DNA of 64,000 bases from contig NC_083565.1 of NCBI RefSeq assembly GCF_019925205.1, forward strand, positions 4,073,001 to 4,137,000. Direction: 5' to 3'. The stretch's first letter is position 1. Each line of letters begins with the position of its first letter. This DNA comes from Metopolophium dirhodum (lineage: Eukaryota > Arthropoda > Insecta > Hemiptera > Aphididae). The translations under genes were made by a program, and so were the position numbers. Positions 48,374 to 60,169 of the stretch are shown one piece after another. The notes under the pieces were generated by a model, which was given only the letters and a program-made list of their open reading frames with translations, made no database searches and had not been told where the DNA came from.

Positions 48374-50025
48374 TTTCACAGGTAAATATTGTTCGCGTGT
48401 AGGTAGTCAGAAAAAATTGCAAATGAGCCGATTCCGAATTTCGTCCTAGGCCGTCGCCGATAATTTAAACAAACATCGTTTATTAGTAGCCAGCAAGTAA
48501 AAAACCATCATATTATTAATAATCGACCTGCAGCATCGCACGATGGATTTCGGGCCCGTTTATTTTTCCGAACACCATATTATTATTATTGATATACCAA
48601 TACTGTGCTATAACGTTATATAATAACGCAGAGGAATACTATGATCGATGATTTATTTATCGATCTGCATTGTATACTGTTGTATACTCGTTTTATACTT
48701 TTATATAGGTGAAGTCTTTTAGGTTCTAATCGTAGCGAATATTGCGTACTGAGATTTTACAATTATGTGTGTTTTTGTGTAGGTATGTGTATAGGTTTAC
48801 ACGGTGGTTTATGGTAGAAAAAATGCTCTGTTTTTCAACATTGGGGATGATTTCTGATTGCAAATTAGATCTAGTTGGTAGGTTAGCCTATCTTTGAAGG
48901 GTGACATTAAAAGTTATTTTCCTCGTTATTTTATTCTTAATAGTTGGGAAAACCATTTCAATTAATTTAATATTATAGACATTTAAAATTTTTTATTTAT
49001 TTTTCCTTTAAATTAAGATAAATACATTATCACAACAATTAAAAAAAAAATCAATAAAATGTTTCACATAATATTTTTATTTTTACAACTACTTCTGACT
49101 TTAAAAACAACTCTTTTTTATCTATTTTTTTTAAACACCTTGCTCAAAAATAATTTAATAACAAGACACGATATAATATATAATATATATTAACATAATT
49201 ATTTATTTGATTATAAATCATTTTATGTAATTCACCATTACTACTTGACTTATTAAGAATATCATAAATTTCATCACTATGTACATAATATATTTGAACT
49301 TTATTATTCTTTATTCTAAGTATCTAATGGAAAAATGCATTCATTAACTTAAATTATTATCTAATTTAGCAATGTCGTAGCGATTCAAATGTCTACGTCT
49401 GTTGTTATTTAACGATTTCTTACTTTTTCAATACTTAGCTTGTATTGCTTGTAAGTCATTTGTTATTTTTGTAATTTTCTTCATTATCTACAGACATTGA
49501 ATTTGCACTTAAATTAATATTTTTAATTTTTTGTACGAATTAACTTTCAGAATTAAAATTATTTCCAACTGCACTCATTTTTTATTGTGTATCCTACTAA
49601 TAAACGTTGAAATTCTGCAGTGTGTAGTCCGGATTAAAGTCTGTTAAAGTTATATTTCTGAACAACGCGGTAGGTGTCTACTGCAATATTGTAAAATCGT
49701 TTAGATAATTTTTAAGTGTTGTCATTAATAATTGATAAATCATTAATCATTAATAGTATAATTATTGTTCAGTGATTGTTGTGCACATCGACGACACGAA
49801 TTGTATAAACAAATTTATCTACTTTGTATAGTTCGCGCGATGTGTACAAAAATCTCTGCTACACATTGCGACGTACAATTCCGGACTTATCTAATAATGT
49901 GTAACATAAATACATAATATTATATTAGGTATATTATAACTTATACGACTTGTGAAGTAAATGGTAAAATATTAAATACAATATTATGACCGCAAGAGTC
50001 ACTAAATCCTTCAAAATCTAAGTCA
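48374..50025. other. Region upstream of the GC-rich unknown gene; otherwise non-coding
   Basis: This is the sequence 5' of the 169-residue frame. GC content drops to the AT-rich background by about 48480. I see no TATA box that can be assigned, and no other gene. The promoter of the unknown gene should lie here. Confidence 0.4.
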
Positions 50026-50029
50026 CTAA

Positions 50030-50237
50030 GGGCTGTTCTTACAATGTCCTGTAAAGTGTCGGTTAACGCTAACCGACCGATTTTATTACCGGCAGAATTC
50101 GGCCGATTAATTACCGCCGTTTTAAACGATAGTTTAATTTATCTGGTGGTTAACTAACTGGCAGTTATTATGACGGTTGAAAAACCGGGCCCGAGTACCT
50201 ATCGGTTAACTTCAACCGGACATCGTAAGAACGGCCC
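50030..50237. mobile_element. PIF/Harbinger-type MITE with TAA target duplication
   Basis: The element begins GGGCTGTTCTTACAATGTCC and its complemented right end is GGGCCGTTCTTACGATGTCC (18 of 20 match). Both sides are flanked by TAA (50027-50029 and 50238-50240). A 3-bp TWA duplication with G/C-rich ends is the hallmark of PIF/Harbinger elements. At 208 bp it is non-coding, with further internal pairing (GGTTAACG and CGGTTAAC). Confidence 0.75.
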
Positions 50238-50348
50238 TAAATAAAATGTTTATACGTATTAGCCGAAGCGCCGTTCATGCAGGCACAATCCCCGCTCTGT
50301 TGCTGCTCGGTGACGCGTTCCTAAATATGACGAGTGACAGTTCGGACA

Positions 50349-50370
50349 ATGGCTAAATATATTTAGCCAT
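50349..50370. repeat. Perfect 22-bp palindrome
   Basis: ATGGCTAAATA is followed directly by its exact complement TATTTAGCCAT. Confidence 0.9.
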
Positions 50371-50476
50371 GGTTTGGACATTCATCATTCATGATTTCGT
50401 AGATGATAATGATTCAAGTCTTACATGAAACAACGCTGTTATGGCGCGATAAACAACAAATCTGTTTTTGGCCTAA

Positions 50477-50514
50477 GCCTCGGACTAAGACAATATTATA
50501 ATGCAGTCCGAGGC
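50477..50514. repeat. Hairpin with 10-bp perfect stem
   Basis: GCCTCGGACT and AGTCCGAGGC are perfect inverted repeats separated by 18 bases, with partial extension on both sides (CCTAA / CCTAAG). Confidence 0.8.
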
Positions 50515-50519
50515 CTAAG

Positions 50520-52676
50520 AAGCCCAAAGTTTAACAGTTTGAAGATAGGTATAGGTATACTGTATACAAGCTATATTTATTAAACATAATTCCTTAAAGT
50601 TTATCGAGGCAAATAAAGATTAAAATAGCTGGCTTATTAGGTCTTTAAGGTATTTCGTTTTGATAATTATATCGTTGTTTTAAAAATTACCTAACTAAAT
50701 ATTTATTTAATGTTTAAATCGGTTTATTCAAAACATTGAAACACGAGGGATAATAATATATTAATAGTTTACTTCATATACTATAGGTATTATAATTATG
50801 TAGGTGTAACAGAATTATTCTTATTAGTAAAAAGAAACATATTTTTATTTTATAGATTTGGTGTTCCTCGTGTAGCCTTCTTTCAAGATGAAAGAAAACT
50901 ATACAGCTTGATAAATCGTTATTAGTCCGACGACTTTAAATGTAATATAACTGTAACCAATGATTATAGTATATAATCAATGCTGTAACATAACAACATG
51001 GAATTAAATTGATAATTATTAATTAGTATTAAAATATTATTTACTTAATAGAAAGGCAAGTGAAATATGGATGTTATAAGTAGTATTTATTCTGTACTAT
51101 AACCATATACGAAACTAGGGTTACAATTCTGGAGGGCTTATGCCAACCTAACAAAATTATTAATGAATAAACAACCCATAGAGGACTTATATCTAAATCA
51201 ATAAAGGATATTTGGGGGGGGGGGGGGGGGGGAGTTAGCCCCCCTAATTGTGCCACTGACTACAACACAAGTACCCAACTAGTAACTACTACAGTAGTAC
51301 AACCGATATGGTGAGGTGACTTGGGTTTAAAACAACAATGAACCTACAACTTTAAGCTGCTTAAATTGTAAATTGAATATAGTATTGGTTGGTTAATTCA
51401 AAATAGAAGCCCAAGACTACTGACATTGATTATCTAATACATATTATACTAGTCCATGAGCAGTGTCTTATGTGACCTACCTTATGATGCATGCAACATT
51501 ATGTCTATGGCAATGCTTAAAGTGGAACTAAGAAGGTTTCAATGAAAATTACAGTTCAATTCAGTGTATATTTTTTAGTTATTGAATTATTCAAGGCATT
51601 TGAATACCTAATTTCTATTCAAATTTTAGACTTAAATTAATGTTTTCATGTTATGATTTTTATAATTACAGGTTATACCTAAATGGTTAAAATGATTTTA
51701 GTGTTCAGTTGGCATTTTGGAAAATGACCATTTATCTTCAACAATAATCCTTAATATTTTGGAAACACTCCGCATTTGTATAGTTGTACCACAGATTAAA
51801 CTCAATCACTTTATACTTATATAATGAATTTTTCAGAAATATTCAATAAATAAAAGTAATTGTTAACTTATTATCAAATTTCTCTAAAAAGTCTAAAATG
51901 TACTTCTATGGGCATCAGATGAGAAAATGTAAATTGTACTTCAACAAGTCATGTAGGTAATTAACTAATAACAATGGCACCTATAAAATGTGTTTTTTGA
52001 ACAGCATTATTTAAGCCTAAACTTTCTATCAATTAATAGAATAAAATGTGGTATCTGACTTGTGTGGTTGACAATTCCCAATAATATGCTAGACATCATA
52101 ACCTTCACTTTAATTTTATATAAAAAAAAAAATTAGGATGGAAATTAATCTACTAAGATAAAACTAAGCTATTATACTAACATTAAGTTTAATCAGTTTT
52201 TTTTAACAGAAATAGATGTGGTAATAGTTTAGAGATTTTAGCAAAATAAAAACATTAAATACATTAATTGTATAGGAACCTTTTTTTTTATAATCTTTTA
52301 CGATATTATATTTTAAGCTAATCTTTGTTTGATTTCAATCAGAAAATAAAGCATCTCATTATCTCTACTAATATAAAACTTTAAAAAAAATAGTATACAA
52401 ATGTAAGAAAACTGGTAAAAATTGTTTACACAAATAAATTGTAGACAAACTTAAATATTTTAAAAACCTTAATATAATACAGTAGTAACAGGAAAGCGTA
52501 GAAAAACGTATCATTACAATATTATTATTATTATCTATGTCATATTATATTGTCAGGTTCTTGTAAATCTAGAATTTAATAGGATAGGATGTATGTAAAT
52601 TACAAACATTAAAGATATACTATTATTACCCTGCACATCTTTAATGTTAAACTGAAGATAACATCTTGTATAAGAC
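50520..52676. other. Non-coding DNA downstream of PSME3
   Basis: No gene is supported. A 19-base G run lies at 51214-51232, next to AGTTAGCCCCCC, in a repeat-like context similar to the poly-C repeat at 11.6 kb. Part of this stretch could be an extended PSME3 3' UTR. Confidence 0.5.
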
Positions 52677-52682
52677 TTTATT
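52677..52682 (-). terminator. Candidate poly(A) signal of PSME3
   Basis: An AATAAA hexamer reads on the minus strand here, about 115 nt downstream of the PSME3 stop codon. It is the first canonical hexamer I see after the stop, so a short 3' UTR is likely. Longer alternative 3' ends are not excluded because the downstream DNA is AT-rich. Confidence 0.5.
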
Positions 52683-52795
52683 CTTAATGCTAAAAATGTT
52701 GCTTATATTTTTGACACAAATCTGAACATTTTTTTTAAAGGAATGATAAGGGTATAAATTTTAATTTTAAAGTTTTGAGTATGGTTCTACTGCAC

Positions 52796-55700
52796 TTAAT
52801 ATAGACTGTCAGTGTTAGATGACCGAGGCTTTTTTATTTTGTCAAAGTTCTTGATGACTATATCATGCAATGTTGAGTAGCGATTACGAATTTCATGCAT
52901 GGTAAGGGACATGGATAAGTATTGCCTTTCGTCCAATTCTTCAACAGCACACCGGTAGTCTTCAATATACGGGTACTTGCAAACCTAAAAAAGTGATTAA
53001 ATTATAAAATTACTAAAATCTTACTAATTTTTCTTTTATCTAAAACTCAAAATGTAATGAACTTGTTATAAATTGTTACATATTAACTGATTTATGTATT
53101 CAATTGAAAATGTATTATTTTATAGTTTTGTTTGTGTTACATATTGATTCATTTTTATAAGTTTAATTAAAACAATTTTATCTAAAATCAAACTTTACAT
53201 TGCATATTTTAATATAATAATACATATAATGTCTTAAATGCATATTATATTCTAATCAAGTTAAGTGTAAATAATGGGTGATTCCTTAATTAACCCTTTT
53301 CATATTTAAAGACTCTTAGAATACACTTTGCTTATTGTGAATTTTATTTATATTGTTTATTTAAAAAAAAAATGTATATATCCAAACCCATACAAAAAAA
53401 GTTACTCTAATAAAATGTAGGTATTTATTTTGTTTCAATCAAAAACATAGTTAATATGGTATTATACATAGCTATGTTCTTTCAGTGGTATCGTTGAAAA
53501 TGTAATTTTGCTTCAAAATTGTCGAGATAATTTAATATAGAACTGTGTTTACTATCTCAATATATTTATCTTGTTATTTTACAAAAATGCCTTATTGTTA
53601 TTAATCTTTAAGATAATGTAGACTAGTATATTTATATTATTGAAGGAATTGTTGTATCTATCCGATTAGCAAACATCTAAGCCCAAAATCATATCTATTA
53701 ACTGCTGAGATCTAAAATTACTGATATATAACTTTTATTTTTGCAACACACATTAAATAGCAGAAAGAATAATAGTATCAAAATGATTAACAATATTATT
53801 AGTATTGTTATGAACTTGAATAAAGGCATTGCAATATTTTAGTCAGGACTATACAGGATCAGAATTATTTTAACTAGAAGGAAATTGGAATTTTTCTTAT
53901 CAACTATTAAATTAATTATATATTGTGTGCAAAAAAATAATTTATTTTAAATAGTTATATTACAATTTATTAATATTTTGGTGCAAACCAAAAACTCTAA
54001 CAAAATAATAAATAAATTACTATTTTTAGACCCAAATATAACGGTAACGGTAATTCCGTATAAATAAAGTATAATTTTAGCATACATATCCTGTAAATTA
54101 ACCCATAAACTGGAATATAATTTTTATTAGGGATCTTGACTATACAAGTATGAACGTTGAACATTTATTTTTGTTCCTAAAATTATCAATTTTAATTTAT
54201 AAAAATCCCATAATCAAAAATATTTTTCTTTCTTAATGTTTTGCTCATATTAACAGAATAAAATAGTTACATTGATTAAAACCAATTGGCCAATTGCGAT
54301 ATTTTAAAAACACAAGCTACACCACATTGTACATAATTTTAAATATTAAAACTTATACATACCTTGGAGATAAGTTTACCACGAGATGCATAATAGCGAG
54401 ACATTTGTTCAAGATAATTGGTTGCTTCTACCTCAACCTGCTGTATCTCAGCAAGAGTATCTTCTTGCACGGATACTCCAAAATTGTTGCCATCTTCAAT
54501 TTTAGGTATTAATAATGATACCCACATTTTTAACTGAAAATAAGATTAATAAAAGTAATTGTGATAATTAATTAAGTAAATATTAAAAATATTTCACAAA
54601 CAGCATTGGTGTCTTCAGCTAATTGTTTGATATTGGGTTTAAGAATTTTAATGACTTCAACAATTTTTTTATTGGCTGGTATGAGCATTTGTCCTGGAAT
54701 TGTATCATGAGAATTTGAATCTAAACGTGGCCTTTTCCCCTGAGTTTTTCCCTCGCAACTAAAATAAAAAATTGTTTAAATTTTTGATAATCTTACATCA
54801 AAATACTATATTTATAGCTGTTATTTGTTTATAAGGGTAAAAGGTTAAAACAGATCACATTAATAAGTAGTGATTGCTTTTTACAATACTAATATTTTTT
54901 TAACTTACTTGTTTACATTATTTTCTACTTTAACAATTGTAGGGATTTCTAATTTACATTTTATGTCAGTTGCAGCAATACGAAACTCGGGCATTTTGAG
55001 TAACTCATTTAAATGTATTATTCGCTCAGGAAATTTTTGAACTATACGATTCTCTGCCTATAATTTTAACATAAAAAAACAAGTATTAGTATATAGTATT
55101 TTAACAACAAAACCTATTATTAAAACATTATTTTAGATTAATATAATTATTGTTGTTATAAGTTCCATTCAAATTGTAGTTTAAAAACCTATTGATTTAT
55201 TACTATTATTATTTATTATTTAAGGTATTTATTTTATTGTATTACACTAAATTTAGTTTCAACGTTTAAAATATAAAATAAAATATTGATTGAATAAGCA
55301 GGTATTACAAAAAGGTTCAATAGTTAAAACTTACAAATAACTTAAAAATAATAAATATAGAAACATTTTGTTTACAGTGACTATTTTAAACTGTAATTAT
55401 TTGAAATGCACCTATGACATAACATACAAATCATGTTTGTCATAGGAATAATCAATAAGTAATAGGAGACGTAAACGAGTAAAGCGTACTAAAACTGTTG
55501 CTTTTACAAATATTATTTAATTTTAAAATTAATTTAGACAAAAATGGTAGGAATCTACAGGTAAATTTCATCTTACAAGTAAAAATAGTTTCAATACATA
55601 CGTCAACCTTCAGTGTTTCATGGAATTCTTTAGCCTGAAAAACATAAACAAATAAATTGTCAATACAATAGAATTTAATGTCGAAAATAAATAATATTTG

Positions 55701-55992
55701 ATTTCTGAAATAAAGAATGTTTGCAACCAAAAATCGTTCAGTTATAAGAAGTACAATCATTTGTAATGGACATTTTCACGAAATGAAATTGTGAAGAATT
55801 TTTATTACAAGTTTTAACTGATGATTATCCATGTCGGCGACGAGTTACACGAAGATCGCATTAAATGTCTAAAACGATCTGTACAAATTTTCAACATCTG
55901 TTCAATTCACCAATCATGTATTGATTGTTTTCAACTGGTTACTATACTAGGTATATTTTATTTACCTTCTTTGCAGCTTCAGTCTGAGCCAT
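52796..55992 (-). CDS. PSME3: Proteasome activator complex subunit 3 (PA28gamma/REGgamma), six exons, complete
   Basis: PA28gamma forms a heptameric ring that caps the 20S proteasome in the nucleus and promotes ATP- and ubiquitin-independent degradation. I assembled six minus-strand exons: 55992-55966, 55634-55602, 55057-54909, 54758-54602, 54533-54363 and 52984-52796. All introns are GT-AG (331, 544, 150, 68 and 1378 bp), phases agree, and the product is 241 residues (human about 254). It starts MAQTEAAKK. The N-terminal helical PA28 domain covers about residues 5-65. A short basic insert follows, with KRPR at 78-81 as a candidate nuclear signal. The C-terminal PA28 domain covers about 100-238 and includes KMWVSLLIPKIEDGNNFGV (124-142), the conserved activation loop. 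The tail SSNTDSLY matches the family's C-terminus that docks into the 20S alpha-ring pockets. The ATG context is TACCATGG. No frameshift or missing key residue is visible. Exon structure and loop are read directly; function is from the family. Confidence 0.97.
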
Positions 55993-56470
55993 GGTATTCA
56001 GCGAGTGAACAATATGGTGATTGATAGTTGAATGAATTCGGATGAAAACGATTCGAATATTACGGTATTTTAAAACGTAATTTGTAATCAAATAACGAAG
56101 GTAGCTCCTGTAAATAATTAAAGATTTTATAAAACAAAAGCAATTGCCATGAGAAACGGGTGATGAACGTATTGGCCGTATTCAGTATTGAATGATAGGT
56201 TTAAACATTTTCAAATTATTTTCAGGTTATGTTATCACGGTCACGGTATACAAACATTTCTCGTTTTCCCATACAGATAGCGTTACGTTGTCATGTTTTG
56301 AAATAAAATATTCATAATAACAAGACGTAACAACATAACATCAATATTCTGATATTCGTAATAATAAGTAACGATATGACAACAATAATAACCGTTTATA
56401 TTAGCGTTTAGCCGGCTGTCTGGCCTGCGGTCTTGAACGCCTGCTCTCTTGACTAAGTGGTAAATACTTA
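55993..56470 (-). promoter_or_regulatory. Upstream region of PSME3 (5' UTR/promoter, boundaries unknown)
   Basis: This is the non-coding DNA directly upstream of the PSME3 start codon. It is AT-rich, with a small GC-richer patch at about 56400-56455. I see no convincing TATA box, and the transcription start cannot be set from sequence alone. It is assigned by position only. Confidence 0.35.
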
Positions 56471-56936
56471 AAAATAAAAATATTAATTAATTATTTATTA
56501 ATATAATATTATTTCATTGTACCTACATTCACTTATAAAAGTATAGTTATAATTAGACGTTAAAAAAAAAAATAATAATTCTAGATACCAAGTATAAATA
56601 GGTATATTAGGTCTAAAGGTTAAGTCTTAAAATTTAAATGATATAAGTGTATTTAAAGAAAAAATATTGTGCATGATATCCTATAATGACATTAGTTAAT
56701 TCAAATTTCGAACCCGCCTGAAAGGTTGTGCCACACTGCCGCGTTGCACAGAATGTTAGAATCACATAGTCACCTATGGCTTTTGTCGTCAATTTATTTC
56801 TCATCCACTATTCTCTAATAGTCTAATGATTTAGATATTTTCGTGCAATACTAATAATATATAGTGGGTAAATAGATGTTTATTAAAATTGTATATTACA
56901 TAAATAGGTATATGACATGTGTAATAAATACCAATA

Positions 56937-57124
56937 CAGTGGATTCCGCATAATGTGGACACATTGGGACCAAACTCATTTGCCCACATTAAGCGGTTGG
57001 TCATACGAAACCAAATTAGTTAGTAAGTACCAGCTGTACATTGGAATTGGGATCAAATTTATTTTTCCCATATTACGCGAATGCCCGTATATTAACCGGT
57101 GCCCACATAAAGCGGAGTCCACTG
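56937..57124. mobile_element. pogo/Tigger-type MITE with TA target duplication
   Basis: The left end CAGTGGATTCCGCATAATG and the complemented right end CAGTGGACTCCGCTTTATG agree at 22 of 26 terminal positions. TA flanks both sides (56935-56936 and 57125-57126). The interior also contains imperfect mirrored text. At 188 bp it is non-coding; the open frame across it is a shadow. Confidence 0.85.
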
Positions 57125-57129
57125 TATTA

Positions 57130-59930
57130 TACAAAAAAAATAGTGTTAAAATATTTCAAGTATTCAAAGTTATTATTATAATTAACTAACATCTGCACGG
57201 CTACACTCTGCAGGTAAATACAAGAATACAATTAAATTGTTTTGTTATGACAGGGTATGTGAACCGTAAACAATGTGTATCCCTCCACAGTCCCGCCAAT
57301 TTCATAAAAGCTGAGCACGCCAGTACGCCACTGGTCAAGTATGGAGTTGTGAGATGTTATCGATGATCGATTTTGTCTAGCTGGTTCGAGGCCGGCTCGT
57401 TTAAAATTACGTTCAAACAATTTTTCAAAGGTAAATATCGACTTGGCTGATTCTGTAGTTTATAGTTTTAAAATAATAACGAGACAAAGCTTGACGAATT
57501 TGTAACTTTTTAATACATTTATAATTTATAATAATAATATGTTCATATAATTTTATTCAAATTGAGAAGAATATTATAGTGCTACTTGCAAGTGTTAGCC
57601 TTAGAGGAGCCTGGTCTCTTGGAGCCTGGACTCCCGGAGGTCTTAGCTCTTAAACCTTAGGTAGAGCCAGCTGGATATTTGATGTATAAGGGAAACTTAA
57701 CTGGGATCCCTTATAATTTGGTGGTGGAAATCCAAAACGTACTATTGCCAAAATACTGATTTTTCAGAAGAAGCGATTTTCTGTATCCTGTATCCTTGAA
57801 ATGTCGGGGAGGGTGCAATCTCCTCAGGCCCTTCCACAAGACCTCAATACTGGTATACATTATAATATTAATTTATTATAACTAGGTGGTATAGGTATAT
57901 GTTGAATGATGATATTTGTTTAAATAAAATTTGATCTTATATAGTACTGCAGTTTAATAATATTATTTTCTATAGATGTTATAGATAGTTTATACTTTAT
58001 TACGTATATAGGATGTAATACGTATTCAACGAAAACACTTGTTAGTTAGATAGTTTAAATACTTATATCAAGCGTTTTAAAATACATTTAAAAAATAAAA
58101 AATTATACAAAGACTGATTAATTCTAAAATTGCACAAGCGTTACAAATTTTCAGTGTCTTACTCGTTTTTTCTCGATTTTATTAATTGAAAGTTACAAAT
58201 CTTATAATTAGGTAGGTAAGTAGGTACTAAGTACTAATAGCACTATATAAGTTTCGGTTGGTGGGTTTTGTAATAAGTACCTATAAATTAAAATATAGGT
58301 AGTTTTATCACATATATTGTTATTGACGCTAAAATCGACATTTACAGGAATAAAACTCTTGTTGCGAATTTGAAAAACTATATTTTTATTGCATAATGTT
58401 TCCTGCAATTCAATTACTACTGAAAGTCATAGTTTTAAATCAAGTAAATAGTATTTCTCTCCTTTAATCCATATTATTATAACATAAAACGCATAACTCG
58501 TAGTAGGTACTGTACATTATGTCTATGCGTCATTGCCTCCTCTATTATTGTGGTTTTAATTTATTTCCTGTGACGTACACAATTTTAAGATTTGATTGCT
58601 TTGAATACCTATTTTACAGTATGTTGTTATACGATGGGCCTTATTATACCTATTATTTTCATATATCATGACCAATCAATAACGTTTATGTACCTAGTTA
58701 TTCAGTGGTTAAAGTGGAAAACATTTTTAAGGGGGACTATATTATAATAGTCACCAAACATTTAGGAGCGTTCCCGAGTTCTTACCAAATTCTATATCCA
58801 ACCGGCTATAAAACATGAAGAACATGTAGGTACCCAGTAATGGTTCGTTGGGTCGGTTACCAGATTATTATAAGGATTAGTATTAGTCACTAATAATACC
58901 GCAGAATGTTCAAATACAAGTGTTTAGTTGTTATATACCTAGCCACCTATAATAGATGGTAGCATTGATTTTATAGTACAACTTGTATTATAAAATCAAC
59001 GGTAGTAGGTACAATTATAGGTAATATTATGTATACATCCACATACCGGATGTGCGTGGTGCGTCTAAATGTTTTATAACTATTACCTCGTATACGTAGG
59101 ATGAGGAATATTACAGCTATCGAAAGATTGAACTTAAAATTTCACAAAGAAATTCACTGCCGACTCAAAAAACAAATATATGATTGAGCAGAAAATTACT
59201 TGTATATAAGTTACCATATCATTAATTTAATAAGGACAATTTATTTTTGGCTGGCTTACATAGCCACAGTCAAAGTCAAACTCTATATGTCATTATCTGT
59301 TTTCAAAAATTTTTTTTATTTATACATTTTTTGTATTATACACATTAGCCAAATTTATTTGGATAAAACGAAAACGTGCAAACAATTATTTCATTATATT
59401 TCAGCATACCCACATAGCAATAAATATTCTTATCATATTATATGATTATACTTTTTAGAATTGTCGTATATGTGAAGGATATCCGCCAATAAGCTTCAGA
59501 TATTCTAGGAATATTACTAGAAACTTACTATGTCTCACCTCAGATTTACTTAGATAATACCATATATATCTGCAAACATATTCATTAGATATCTGTATAC
59601 ATGTTCGTTAGATATCTGTAAACAATATCTGACAATCTTCCCAGTATATTCCACTAAAATACTCAAATATATTTAATGTATCCAGAGGAACATTAGAGGA
59701 ACACATGAAAGAGAATAAAGGAATAAATAATAATTTGATATTTAATATGTATAATATATTTTTGAAAAGTCAATAACATGATAGTCAAAATTTAAAAAAA
59801 AGTGTGGCCTTTATTAAAAACGTATCATATAACAAATAAAATTATAACTATATAAAAGTATAGAAAAACAATAGACAACTTGTGGAATAATAAATACTCA
59901 TCTTTATTGGTTAATTATGGCTAGATATAC
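57130..59930. other. Largely non-coding; one unassigned minus-strand open frame
   Basis: The frame at 57232-57420 (minus) includes AGLEPARQNRSSITSHNS and is GC-richer than its surroundings, but it also overlaps a CAGTGGCGTAC phrase typical of transposon ends, so I leave it unassigned. A short tandem run based on TTCRTTAGATATCTGTAWAC lies at about 59580-59630. No other gene is supported. Confidence 0.4.
59570..59632. repeat. Minisatellite, about 23-bp unit, three degenerate copies
   Basis: The unit ATTCATTAGATATCTGTATA recurs with small changes (TTCGTTAGATATCTGTAAAC), preceded by a more diverged ATATCTGCAAACA copy. Confidence 0.6.
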
Positions 59931-59934
59931 TTAC

Positions 59935-60167
59935 TTGTATGTAGTTTAATTTGTTCATGTCTTAGGTCTTCAAATTCTGCACAAAAAAAAAACATATAAT
60001 ATTGTTCTTTAAACAAAAAATTAGAACAAATCAAGCTAGATCTTTCGTAAAGGTATACCTACAAATATTTCAGTATACCTACCTGTAGTTAATTCGACTG
60101 GGTGACGGGTGTATGAATGCCTAGCACAATAAAATGTCGCCAACGCAACTATACTAAGTTGTATGGG
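59935..60167 (-). other. Candidate pair of small coding exons of an unknown minus-strand gene
   Basis: Two minus-strand segments are joined by a 106-bp GT-AG intron (60082-59977). The first is open from 60167 and ends ACTACAG/GTAGGT at 60083; its frame reads ..VALATFYCARHSYTRHPVE then LTT. The second, 59976-59935, follows a good acceptor (T-rich, GTGCAG) and ends ACAA/GTAAGTAT. Joined, the frame stays open and continues EFEDLRHEQIKLHT. Possible acceptors for the first segment are at 60121 or near 60156. No start codon, stop exon or family was recognised. The evidence is splice-site quality plus phase agreement only. Confidence 0.3.
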
Positions 60168-60169
60168 TC

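Noticed and set aside
56917..57189. 90-residue plus-strand frame
   Set aside because: It is a read-through of the pogo/Tigger-type MITE and its flanks.
57232..57420. 62-residue minus-strand frame with AGLEPARQNRSS
   Set aside because: It has no recognisable family, no good acceptor directly upstream, and contains a CAGTGGCGTAC phrase typical of transposon ends. Left unassigned.
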